This document shows positions 25,101-36,150 of a stretch of DNA of 64,000 nucleotides, one piece after another (position 1 is the stretch's first letter; each line of letters starts with the position of its first letter). Both the position numbers and the translations under genes were made by a program. The notes beneath the pieces were generated by a model. The model searched no databases, was not told where the DNA came from, and saw only the letters and a list, made by a program, of their open reading frames with translations. The DNA comes from Certhia americana (Eukaryota; Chordata; Aves; Passeriformes; Certhiidae), in contig CM031870.1 of the NCBI GenBank assembly GCA_018697195.1, positions 5,136,819-5,200,818 on the forward strand, in the 5' to 3' direction.

Positions 25101-27383
25101 GGAAGTACAAGAGGGTTGAGAAATTAAGTACTTAATTTAGGAGCTAGTAGCAGATTATTCTCAGGGGTAACACTGCTCTGCAATTCTTCCCATTGCAGAC
25201 GTTCCTCCCTTCAGCTCTCCAAGGGGCTGGAGGTACACGTTCCATTCCCTGCAGTGCCCTGGATGTCCTGCATCCTCTCAGCCAGGCTGGCCCTACCTGT
25301 ACAGCCCATCAGCACATTCCTGGCTGGACTTGAGGAGAACCACTTGAAAATGGCTGTAGATAGTCAGTGCCCTTCAGGAATGTGCTAAACAAGCGCACTC
25401 CCCTGCGCTCTGCAGCTGCCTGTCTGCAGCTCCTGGTTTCTAGCCAGGCCAGTGGGCAACTGTAATTCCCTTGACCTGATTTAGATCCCACTGAACTGCC
25501 CAAATTTACAGACATGAACCAAGAAAAACACTGACCTGCACTGGCCACAAAGGGAAGGAACTGACAGGCGAAATCAGGCCATCACAGAGGTGTGGGCTGA
25601 TGTCTAATGGCTCATTCCTGCTGGGCAATCAGAAACATTGGTATCTCTTTTTTTAGAGATACCTTATCTTTTCCTTATCTCTTTTTTCCCCCCCTCTTTT
25701 TAAAAAAACCCACAGGTCTGAGATGCACTCCTGATACCTGCCTTCCTGAGAAGGGTGGATTAGCAATTTTATACTGTGCTGGTCAACTCCTTTCTTCACA
25801 CATTTACTCATGCTTGTAGAATTTTCTTCTAGCATTCACCAGTGACCCTCCTACAGTTTGAGTTGTTGGGTTTTCTTCCAAGCACCCCTGAGCTTTGGCC
25901 ATCCTGGCCAAGGATCCCTTCCCGCTGTGCTGGAGGCTCCCCTGCTCCAGCACTGGGACTGTACATGCCCCTTTTTACACCTGTCAACTCATGGGTTAGA
26001 GTGACAGCAGTGTTGTGTAGTGAAGATGGAATAACCATGCCTCCAGTGATAGGGTGGTGACTGGATGGACTTACACCAAACTAGAGAATGGCCATGGCCA
26101 TTTTTGCTAATGGAACTTTGGCTAAGGACTTTTTTTTGCTAGATTCTTCCAAGAAACCTTTCTGTAAGGGTCACTCATAACCCAGGCATTTTCTGTTGGA
26201 TTTCACTGCTTCCTTAAAGCCCATTGTCCATCCCCCAAGCTGTTAAAGCAGCTGTGCTCTCTTGCATTATTACATTGCATTCAATTTCAGGTTTTTTGAG
26301 ACTCTGGCACTTCAGTTTGGGGACAGGCTGTCCATGCAGAACTATTCTGCAGTTAATGAGTAATACTTGCTTGAGAATGAAATCCAGAGTGCAGTACTCT
26401 TGACAAAAACCTGGATTAAAGGAGGTTTTGAGTGGCTTTGAAGCAAAAATCTTTAGTATGAAGATTCTCAAAACAATGTTTGTTCACATTCTCTGCATCC
26501 TCCAGGCCAGTTCCTCCATCATTTGCATGCATCACTTGGCTTTTGCAGGACCCTGATGTAGTTTTTCACTTCCCAGGTCTTGTATTTTCTATTTGTTTAG
26601 AGAAAGGAAGGAATGGTACAGAAACAATTTGGTAAGATTCTGCTATATTAAAAACCAGTGTTACGTTTCCACCTTTCACTTAATATTTCTATGTCCAGCT
26701 TTGGTCAACAGAGACTCCAGATTCAAGTGTGTTACTGACAATATTTACTTAGCTATCAATGTAACACTTAGTTTTTGTAACCTTAGCTTGATCATTAAGA
26801 ACCAATAGCTAATGAAGTTCAAAATATGTTATGGTATTGGACAAAGCTAGGAACATAACAGCCTGATCAATACCTTTCAGTGATAATTTACTCCAAACCT
26901 GTGTTTTGAACATGAACCTTCAAAAAATTTTATTTGCCAAGACAAACGGTGTCTGTGCACAGTTATGTTTTTACAGTATTTTAATTCCAGTGAATCAGTA
27001 CAGTAAATATTGATGCACTGTTTTGCCTTCAGTATTTTTGGACTTCTGTCAAATTAATTAAATAGTAAATAGCAGAGTGGATATCCCAGCACACTGTCCT
27101 ATTAAATGCTAAGCAAGATTAGAGTACCTGATAAAAAGGTCTTTATGTTCCAGCAAATAAAGGAAGGACATGGTGTTATACCAGCCTTTCTTGGCATTTC
27201 CCAGGTGGTTTTCTGAAGTGAACATTTACTTTGTGTTCTTTAACGGATGAGAAAGCTTCACTGCTGTGAATGCATCCAACATACTTTTATAATTATCTTT
27301 CCATCCTCGGTGTTTATTTTCTCCTTTTTTTCACTGTGATTCCTCCAATTTACAGGGTTTTTTTCCTTCCTCTTCTCCTGCAG
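22197..27383. other. Non-coding stretch, no gene recognised
   Basis: Notable spots are an imperfect hairpin at 23189-23219 and a polypyrimidine stretch at 25640-25700. A strong acceptor-like polypyrimidine tract ends in CTGCAG at 27378-27383, with an open frame running only to about 27550 and no matching donor. Confidence 0.45.
23189..23219. repeat. Imperfect inverted repeat
   Basis: TTATGAGGACATC at 23189-23201 pairs with GATGTCTCATAA at 23208-23219 apart from one bulged base, leaving a 6-nt loop. The arms are short and this may be chance. Confidence 0.6.
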
Positions 27384-29484
27384 AACTGAAAGAAACACCC
27401 GTAGGTTGCTAACCTCCCTCTGTGGTGGTATCTGCAGAGCTTGCAGCTGCTATTTATCTGCCTGCACATGGATCACCTCGCGTTTCTCTGGGGAACTCTT
27501 CAACCCCACAGGGAGCGAGCTCTTATCCTCGTTATTGTCCTTACCCTGTTGAAACCTTTTATGTCTACATGCAGAGAACACCAAGCAGAGATGATTTCTG
27601 CAGATACCGCTGATCCCCTGTTCTGTGGGGCCAGGGTAGGAGGGGTGTGTGCCTCCTCCAGGGCTGGGAGAGGTGCTGCTGCCACAGCTTTCCCTCTGGG
27701 GAACAAGGCAGCAAACCACGCTGGCTGCAGCGTTTTGCTTACTCAGCATTCACCAGCAAACCCTGCAGGCTATTACAGTAGAAAGTTCACACTTTCCAGC
27801 CTATTTATTGACTGCATTCCTGGCCCTGCAGGCATCTGCTTTAGCAGAACGTGTGACCAAGGAAGCCATCGAAATACATTGTATTTTATGGGCTGGTTTT
27901 CAAAGTAGTAGACCTGGGCACCTCTATTCACTTTCTCATTTATCTGTGCACATCTTATGTGTCTATCTTTCGTATTGATTTGCTTCTGAGATTATAGAAC
28001 TCCAGCTTCTGGCATCTCTAACTCCACAAACTCTGAAGATTTAAGTGCTTTAGTGCCAGGTTTTTGCAAACTTGTTTTTTTTCCCTCCCCCGTGTGTGTA
28101 TAACTTGGAGAATCAGCATGTTGCAGCTTTTAATACAACTTGCAAGTAAAACTAAATCCATATTGGTACTGAAGGATGAATTGGCTTTTACTGACAGATA
28201 CTTAAGCTCACATTCATCACATCTCGGTGTTCCCAAGTAATTTTTTTTCATAAAAACAGATTGAAAGCTTGACCCAGATAGACTTCACAAGAAAGTTTGT
28301 TGTCACCGGGAACTGAAAACAAATCTCATGGAATATGAAGCAGAGTTTTAAATAGACTGCAGTCTGTATCAGTAGAGGTTTGGAAAATTTGGTTTCATAT
28401 CCTGGATTATCCAATTTCCATGGAGGCTGAAATACCTGGAAAGCAATCTGCTTTGCAGAAAGGTTATAAAAACTTCCCCATAGAAGTATAACAGGCATAT
28501 GCTCTAGTGGATCTTACACTGTGGTTCTCCTTAGGAGATAAGAGTTTGAGGTAACAATTAAGTATGATCTCTTACAATTCCTGTAGGTCTTAACCTTCTC
28601 AGAATTCCTCCTGGTTTACAAGAGAAGTCTGTGATCCAAATCTGAGTGAAGCTTCCCCTCGCACACAGGAGCTCCTTCCCATTGTTCAGAGCAAGCAAGG
28701 CAAATACCTCTGCTGAGCCTGTTTGAACACGCACGTTCTTACAGAAGGGAACACAAAGCAGTCTGACACGGTTTGGTTTTGGGTTTTTTTTTTTTTTTTT
28801 GAACACTGGATATGTCTGTGCTCCCTTTCCTGTTTTGTTTTCATGGCCTTTCTTTTTCCATGTGAAGTCATTCAGGAGAGAGCAGGAGAAGCCCTTCAAA
28901 AGGAGGAGGCACAGTGTGTGATGGAGTGACCTTGGGGAATTTGCCTCTGTCATTGCCCTTACCACCTCTTAGTACACAGCAAGTGAAATAGATTTATGAG
29001 ATTGTAGAAATCATTTCATTTTCTATCGTTTTATCAGCACAGATGGAAAACAGGGCTGTATATAATCTCAGTCCAGAATCAACTGGAGTTGGACTGATAG
29101 TGTATAAAGACAGCAAAGGCAGGAGATCTATAAATTTTCCAAGCTGTGTGAGCTAATAAGACAGAGCTTTACAGTAGTTTATGCTTAAGGAAGATAGAGA
29201 TACAAAGACATTTATTTTGACATTCCATTTCTTTAAAATACTCCCTAGTCCTGCGCCAGATGTTATGTTTCGTGACATTTCTGGTTTAATGCTTGCTTTA
29301 GAATATTTCTTGGCAATATGATCTAACAGGCCCAAAGCCCTGGGTTCTTCAGGCAAGGTGCATGGGTCAGAGCTCAGCAACATCTCACTACCAGCCCTAT
29401 TCAATAGGATTTGCCCAGATGGTCCTGAAGCTTGTACCACAGGCATCTTTTAGCTTTGTCTTTTGGCTTTCTTCCCCTCCATCA
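27384..29484. other. Non-coding stretch, includes the longest open frame
   Basis: The longest open frame of the window (27441-27908, + strand, 155 codons) lies here. It overlaps antisense open frames of 99 and 68 codons, shows no domain, signal or repeat I recognise, and has stops just upstream in frame, so I treat it as chance. A 17-T run occupies 28784-28800. Confidence 0.5.
28784..28800 (+). repeat. Poly(T) homopolymer, 17 nt
   Basis: Uninterrupted T run on the + strand, preceded by a GGTTTGGTTTTGGG simple-sequence lead-in. Confidence 0.93.
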
Positions 29485-29561
29485 TCTTCTTCTTCTCCTC
29501 CTCCTTCTTCCTCTTCTTCTTCTTCTTCCTCCTCCTCCTTCTTCCTCCTCCTTCTTCTTCC
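29485..29561 (+). repeat. 77-nt pure polypyrimidine (CTT/CCT)n tract with mirror repeat
   Basis: No purine occurs on the + strand from 29485 to 29561, and pyrimidine richness extends left to about 29471 with only two A interruptions. 29522-29544 is a perfect 23-nt mirror repeat centred on T29533, the arrangement needed for an intramolecular triplex (H-DNA). Glutamate-, lysine/arginine- and serine-rich open frames across the tract on both strands are products of the repeat. Confidence 0.95.
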
Positions 29562-29892
29562 AGCATTTGAAAAATTCCAGAGGTCCAGTGATGCCAATGT
29601 AGTGCTTTGCTTTGCAGGCAACCAACTGCACTTCTAAGCCGCCGCCCAGGAATGTATCTGACCACATTTGGCAGCTCTGCAGCAAAAAGGAACTATTAAG
29701 ACTTGTTGAGGACCAAGACTGAATTGCCCTCTTACCTTAGACTGTGGTTCCTGTGATTCAGGGTTAAGTGGAGGGGGATGCCAAGCACAGCCTTTAGGAG
29801 TAAATTGTTGAGTTAGACATTTTGTCTTTGAGCGGGGTAAAGGAGCTGCTGCAGAGCATTCCAGTGAAAATATTAAGGGGACACTTAGTGTA

Positions 29893-29911
29893 ACATGTAG
29901 CTCCTACATGT
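29893..29911. repeat. Short perfect inverted repeat
   Basis: ACATGTAG at 29893-29900 pairs perfectly with CTACATGT at 29904-29911 around a 3-nt loop. The ACATGT halves are themselves palindromic. Confidence 0.75.
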
Positions 29912-30915
29912 GTTCATTCATGCACAAAAACTCGATTAGTACATTACATCCACAATGTAACCAATGTCTTCCATCAGCAAGGGCTTGTCTGACACATTTC
30001 TGTAAGGATGAGGAATCCAGAATCATGTACAGAAAAGAGAAACTTGTAAAAGTAACAAGAAACATCATTACTTCTGGGGGCAAAAAATCCTCTCTGTATT
30101 AACTAGTAAACTGTTGAGGCATGAAAAAATCAGTGCTACATCTGCACCAGTCTACTTTGTATTCATTAGTAAAGGGCTGGGTTGAAAATTAATGTATAAT
30201 CACCCCTATGAGATTTATAATGGGATTGTTAATGTGGAAACTCTGGAAAAGCATTCCAATCTGTACCTTATAGACACATAAATTTAAATTCAGAGTTAAC
30301 ATGGTTTGGAAATAAACACTGTTGCTTTGTCCACTTGCTGCCTGAAAACACCAATTAAAAACCAAACAAACCACAAACCACTTGTGCAGATGATGATCTT
30401 AACATGGCCTAGATGCTACTAATCCAAATTCTAATAAAATGCAAGAATAAAAAATGAGCACCTGTTTACCTAGTTAGGAAAATTGCTGCACGGAGAGGGG
30501 GATATCATCACTTTTCTCTGGCTGCTGGAGAGTTGTGCATAATTTAAATCCAGCAAGTGTTACACCAGCAAGCATAATACTTCATCTGGTAGCAAGACAA
30601 AGGTGATGTGGGAGATTTGGGGTCCTTTGTGGCTCTATAGCAGTCTTGGGTGACTTCAAAACAAAACAGCTGAGATGGAGAGCAGAGGCCCTCAGGAGTC
30701 TGGCATCCTCAGGCACTTTTAAGCCATTAGACTGCAGGAGCTGTAGTGCTCTTGCAATTCAAATAAACGCCAGTACATTAATGTGCAAACAAAGCTTTTT
30801 GATGCTGAGGTTAAACTAACTTCCTTTCAGAAGCTTTAAAGTTTCACCTTTTCTCAAAAGAAAAACACATCACATACAGACTTAAGAGTTTTTGGTAAAA
30901 GCTGCAATGTTTTTC

Positions 30916-30937
30916 TTTTTTTTTTTTTTTTTTTTTT
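30916..30937 (+). repeat. Poly(T) homopolymer, 22 nt
   Basis: Uninterrupted T run on the + strand, preceded by TTTTC. Confidence 0.94.
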
Positions 30938-31771
30938 AACTCAGTTGTATTTGGAAGAAGAGATACTTGTAAAGAAATAAAGGCTCACAGGTGTCAGAAA
31001 CTTTCAAGTTAGAATAATCTGAGTTGAAACACTGCAAACGGGCCCTGTCATGAGTAAGTCTGCCTTTCCTATAACATCCAGCATGACCATTGTTTGATGC
31101 ATAAATTCATTTCTGTATATGAATCTGTGCAATACACTTTTTCCCTCCATAGGTCTCCAATTACTATAATATCTCTTTAAGGATGTAGAGAGTGTTACTG
31201 TTCCTGTAAGGAAGCGTTCCCCGTACAAGACTCTGAGTCAGATTTCTCTTGCCTGCTCCAGTTCCTTTCTGGCTTTTGAGCAGCAGGTAGGAGCCAAATA
31301 TCCAGCAGATCTCTCCATCTGATATTCATGGGATGTTACAGGGGAAGGAAATATTGAAAATGGGATATGGTGCAGTCAGAGCCAGCAGTACCACAGGAAA
31401 TGAATGTCAGCTGTTTCCGGAGGTGTGGAGAGGTGTCAGGGCTGATTTTACCTGAACTCACCATGTTGTAGAATAATATTTTTTTTGCAGCAGAATTGGA
31501 GGCCTTTGAAGCTCCCAAATGTCGATGGCCTGGGGCTGTTGGCTGGGCAGGGGCACATTCTGGCTTTCAAAGGACAGGCCCATTATTCTTACAAGCCACT
31601 GCCTCAGTCAGTGGTGCTGTGCTGGTTTCCAAGTTGTTCCATCCCAGAGGAGCTGTTGTGCTGCTGCAGAGTCAGAGAAAGAGACATCTAGCATAAAACC
31701 AGTCCAGGAACCACAGAATCAGAGCTGGCATGTGAGGCATTCTCCCACTTTTTCTTCCTTTCCCCTGTCAG

Positions 31772-31820
31772 CAATGGATTATGAGGGTCAACTACCTTGG
31801 CTTCGAGCTTTATTGTACAG
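31772..31820 (+). other. Weak candidate exon, 49 nt
   Basis: The segment follows a strong acceptor-like tract (pyrimidine-rich from 31741 ending in CCCCTGTCAG at 31771) and is followed at 31821 by GTAAGG after CAG, a near-consensus 5' splice site. Two of three frames are open: one starts ATG at 31774 (MDYEGQLPWLRALLY), the other reads through as QWIMRVNYLGFELYCT. I recognise neither peptide. Such pairings of splice-like sites occur by chance in tens of kilobases of vertebrate DNA, so an untranslated or cryptic exon, or nothing, is as likely as coding. Confidence 0.15.
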
Positions 31821-34200
31821 GTAAGGAAAAGATGATTGGTAAAAGGACGGTAAAAGAAAAAAGAATGGTAAAGTCTAATGCTAAAATTTTGTTCCTCTGT
31901 ACCTCTACCTCTTCTTTCTCCAGGATTCTGCATCAAGCTGCCCCCATCAGAACATATTAAATGTAAATCTGGAACAATCTTGATCCCCAAGGTACCCAGT
32001 AGGAATTTTGCTTCCTTTCAGGCAGTTTCTCACCCCCAATGTGAAATCTGGGGAATATTCATTTTCCTGCTTCGCCTTTCAATAGCCACAATTCTTTTCA
32101 CTATCTGTCAGCAAAATCACACAGCACTCACTTCTGATCTAAATTTCAGACATCTCCCCTTAAGACCCTAGGATTTCATCAGCAATTAGAGCTTTGGAGA
32201 CCTTTTGTCTTAAGTGATTATTACTGCAGAGTTTATTCTAAGACTTTATCTGGCCTTACCCAGCCCATATACATCTGGACTGCATTCCAGGAATGCCATT
32301 CCTTCTCCATTGTTTCTCTTGTGTTTTTATGTAACTATTCGAATCCAGAGATGCACTCATTTTTACGTTGTAGACATGGTTTTAACTGGCACAGCAAACA
32401 TTTCCCTACACTTATCTTAAAAAAAAAAATATATGTAAAAGATAATCTAATCTTAAATTTAAAGTTTAACACAAATACAGTGAGAGATGACAACTTGTGA
32501 AACTATTTCTCTCTAAGACATGCTAACATGGGTGATAGGACAGAGTACACATTATTTCTCAAATGGGGAAAAATGAATATTTAAGACCTACTTAAAAAGT
32601 TCTGCATTGCTGTTGACAGCACTATTGTGTCTGAAGAGGATCAAATAGAACCCATTGAATAATTCATTAAATGCATTTTGTGAAACTGTTCAAAATGTTT
32701 GTTTAAATTATTTATCCCCTTCAATGTGGTAAAATGAAGAGGAATGAGCCCTCCCTAAAATGCTGCAAATGTTTTACTGTATTTCCAAAACAGAACAACC
32801 TTCCTATAACAATTATAATAGCTTGATGCAATTTAACTTGCCTCATTCTGAAAGCAAACCTGATCTATCAGCACCATTTATCAGGTCTGGAATTGACCCT
32901 TCGAAGGGATGTAAATGGGTTGTGGTAAGTTCTGGGTTAGCACATCCATCCCTCTCAGGTTTTGAGTGAGTGAATGAGTTTCAGACAGGGGTTGCATTAT
33001 TCCAGCAGTGCTTTCCATGGGCACTGATTGATGGGGACAACGGCACAGGGCTCTGTTTTTTACCTCCACCTTTACCCATGACTGTGGCCACTCATACAGA
33101 CCTTCATGCTCAAAATCACCAAGTAACTGGAGCCCCCCAAGGGCTTCCCAGAGCCCTGGGTTCCAGAAGATGTGAAAAGACCCACAGTGGACTGGCAGGT
33201 ACTCATCAGATGCACAAAAATATGTGAGCTTCATATTTCAGAGCTGCTCTCACCTAGTCCAGGCTGTACTTCTCTGATTTTCTGGTGATGCCTGGTGCAT
33301 CTTCAGGGAGTACCTTGAAAGGAAAACTGTGCCATGTCAATGTCTCCAAGTACCCTCAGCAGCAGGATAAGGAAAAATAGCATCAAAACATAACTGTAGG
33401 TCTGCAGTTAAGAAATGCAAAATACACCTAAGACAATTCACCCCCCACTCCTTGTGTATTGATATGACCTGAACTAAAAATTGATGAAAATATAGATAAA
33501 TGCATTTGGCTTGTCAACACAATGCATTTTTACCCCCATCTGACAGATCCATCTCAGCCTGGTAGAAATTTTCGTTTGCCATCTCAGAAAACTGAGGCAA
33601 AACTGATTGCAAAGTGGATATTAACAGGGACACACTGCGTACTGAAATTCTTTTAAAATACCACTGGATGTTCTTGCAAGTGAAAGAGAGGGCTATAAAT
33701 ATTCACTGCAGAAAGAAACCAAAATAAAAATTAAATGCCTGAAATGCAGCAAGCTCTTCACTTATATAAGGAGCATCAATTTTGTAGTGGGTAATTCTGA
33801 AGGGTGAATTTTTCCCCCCTCTCTTATTTCCCTTTTTTTTTGGATTCAGAATTTGTGCAGCATTCTCTTTCCTCTGTCTTATGCTACACTTTCCTATGTG
33901 TCTATCAGAATGTACATGAAATTAAACCAAGAAAGCTCTGTAAACTGCATGAGGTTGCATGAACAAGCGATTTCCAGAGTCCCATAGGAGTGGTGAGTAC
34001 ATTACAAATATTGAGTGGTCACTGTGCTGCCATGTCTAAACAGCCCAGATGATATTTTTTCTTTGAGTTGTTACTTTATTATTTATCTTCATGGCAAATT
34101 GGGCAGCAGGAGCTCCACTTAGAATGCCTTCCAAGCCTAACCTTCCCAATGGGTAAGGTGCCATCAGAAATACTCATGTTTTATTCAATTTTTATGTGAC

Positions 34201-34222
34201 TATCTACATTTTTATGTAGATA
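34201..34222. repeat. Perfect inverted repeat, 9-bp stem
   Basis: TATCTACAT (34201-34209) and ATGTAGATA (34214-34222) pair perfectly around a TTTT loop. The ATTTTTATGT string of the right half also occurs just upstream near 34190, so a short duplication may have created it. Confidence 0.85.
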
Positions 34223-34529
34223 AAGGTTGTGTCCTTGGTACTAACCTACTCTTGGTCTTATAAACCCCTCAATTTGCTGTTTGCCTGACCAGTTTTACTG
34301 CTGGTTCTGCTCATGAATGTCTGCCAGGTTAAGCACTTTTGAATATTTTCTGATAATTGTCACATGCTCAATAGTGGCTCAAATACAACAACAAGCAGGA
34401 GGAGATACTCCCCCAAGTGAAAAATTGCAATTTATTCTCTGCTCCAGAAGCAGACCAGACTTTCTGCAGCTTCTTCCGCAGGGCTAAAGCCAGAACAGGG
34501 CAGTGCTTTTCATGTCCTGCATCCTCAGC

Positions 34530-34556
34530 TGAGCCCTGCCTGCTGAGCAGGGCTCA
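34530..34556. repeat. Perfect GC-rich hairpin, 10-bp stem
   Basis: TGAGCCCTGC at 34530-34539 pairs perfectly with GCAGGGCTCA at 34547-34556, leaving a 7-nt loop. Seven of the ten pairs are G:C, making it one of the more stable short hairpins here. It is too short for a microRNA precursor. Confidence 0.9.
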
Positions 34557-35024
34557 ACGTCCCTCAAGAAAGGGAAACGAGCTACCCTGCAGATGGTTTT
34601 AACCTCTGCCAACATCTGCTGTGTTTGGGGCTCAGGCAGGGCCATCTGGAAGTGCCTTGTACCCAGATGTGCCCTCTGTGAATGCATGGGCTGGTTCTGC
34701 TCTGTGAAATTAAATAGGGAAGAATTTGATTCTTCTCTTTATGCTGAAACTCCCAGGCTGTAGCCACACCACAGAGTAGCTCCATATTTCTACTGTCCTC
34801 CCACTCGCTTCAGCAGTATAGTGGAATAATTCAGAAGTACTACATGGCTGTGAAAAAGCTATGTAACACCTTCAGGAGAGCAAGAGCACAATTTTTTTTC
34901 CCTCAAAATTCCTTAAAGATCAATTAATTTCTGACTCGTCTCTTAAAGCTGGGTGAACTGGATCAATAATGTTTTGCTACAGGATATTTTCCCATACTCA
35001 TTTGGTTCTCTTCTTACTTACATA

Positions 35025-36150
35025 GAGGCACAGAAAGGCTGGAAGAGACCTCAGGGTGTCATCTGCTTCATCCCTCTGCCCCAGGGGAGGATTATTTGTC
35101 CCTTGTACTCTGCTACAGTTTAAAAACCTCTAATAAACGGAACTTCACAGCTTCCATATACAATCTTTTCCAGTGTCAGTTGCCACTGGAAAGTTTTCCT
35201 AATTCTTGAGCAGGATGTCCCTTGCTGCCACTCCTGAACATTTCTTCTTGTTCCATCTGTGATGGAAAAGAGCAAGAATCTGTTACTTCCACCCCTGTAG
35301 CTCTGACATACTTGAAGACTCTGTCTCCTACAGACTAAAAAGGCCTCAAACTCCAGTGGTCCTTGTTTTCAAGACCTTTGGTCAACCCTGCTGTCCTCTG
35401 GACTCTGGTTAATGGCCCACATCTTTCTTAAACTGTAGCATTGAAATAGGATGAAGTGTTCCAGCTGAAGCCTTCCCAGAATTCTGTGGATGGAAATGAT
35501 TTTTTGTGGCTGTATGTGTTAGAGACAGGACTGCTGGGTATCACATCTAGAGTGCATTAGTAGTAAAACAGGGACATTCCTGACACTGACTTGACTTGCG
35601 GTGCCCTGTAAACCTCAGGCTCTTGCAGGCAGGACTGGTGTGTTGATGATCAGGCACATCCTGCATTTTTGCAATTGATTATTTCTATTAATTGCAGAAA
35701 ATTCTACTTGTTTTTATTGAGTTTCATCTTTTCTTACCCACTTCCGCAATCTATATGATCTTTACGAATTTCCAGTACGTTGCAGATTTTCTAGCTTGAT
35801 GCCATCTCCAAATTTATTAGGCATATCATCTAGTCAATTGTACCAGTTATTATGTAATATATTTAAAGATCAGTAACAGGCTTTTTGAATTTCCTAACCC
35901 TTGCACTTCTCTTCTAAGAGTAAGCTGTAGATAGGTTTTCCTGAGAACAGTTTTTCACACTTTATGTTCCCATCTTGCATAAGTTTATTTCAATCTGTTT
36001 CTTAAACTTGTTGATAAGAATACCACAAGGCACTGTCAGAATTTCACTGAAATCAAGGTATATAGTCTGGAAGATTTAAATCTCTTATCTCTTATCTTTA
36101 AATCTAATGTTTCTGTAGGACATGTGATCATTTTTGGTTCCAGAATTGAT
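35025..36150 (-). mobile_element. Ancient CR1 LINE copy, about 1.1 kb
   Basis: The whole segment is colinear, in antisense, with the 3' region of old amniote CR1 elements. In order come GGCTGGAAGAGACCTCAGGG, GTACTCTGCTACAGT, TACTTGAAGACT, GACTAAA, AGACCTTTGGTCAACCCTGC, CTGGACTCTGG, CACATCTTTCTTAAACTGTA, the CCAGCTGAAGCCT block, TTATTGAGTTTCATC, CCATCTCCAAATTTATTAGG, TACCAGTTAT, AACTTGTTGATAAGAATACC and ACTGAAATCAAGGTATAT. Divergence is high, with many small indels, so the insertion is much older than the copy at 1675. The 3' end is near 35025, no open reading frame survives, and the outer boundary beyond about 36070 is soft. Matched from memory of the consensus. Confidence 0.87.
36072..36105. 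repeat. Palindrome plus short tandem repeat
   Basis: AGATTTAAATCT at 36072-36083 is a perfect 12-bp palindrome. It is followed by CTTATCT repeats and a second TTTAAATCT at 36097-36105. The block lies at the distal end of the old CR1 copy and probably arose by slippage in it. Confidence 0.8.

Larger units (their letters stand above)
29562..35024. other. Non-coding stretch with one weak exon candidate
   Basis: AT-rich sequence holding the poly(T) at 30916-30937, the exon-like segment at 31772-31820, hairpins at 29893-29911, 34201-34222 and 34530-34556, and a TATA-box-like TATAAATA at 33694-33701 with no visible downstream gene. Confidence 0.45.

Noticed and set aside
27441..27908. Longest open frame (155 codons, + strand)
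   Set aside because: No recognisable domain, in-frame stops just upstream, overlapping antisense frames, and a length that chance can give in a GC-richer patch.
29397..29685. Poly-Glu and Lys/Arg-rich frames
   Set aside because: They are translations of the CTT/CCT microsatellite and do not continue as plausible protein on either side.
33694..33701. TATAAATA as a core promoter
   Set aside because: No CpG enrichment, no downstream open frame and ordinary AT-rich context. TATA strings are frequent in such DNA.
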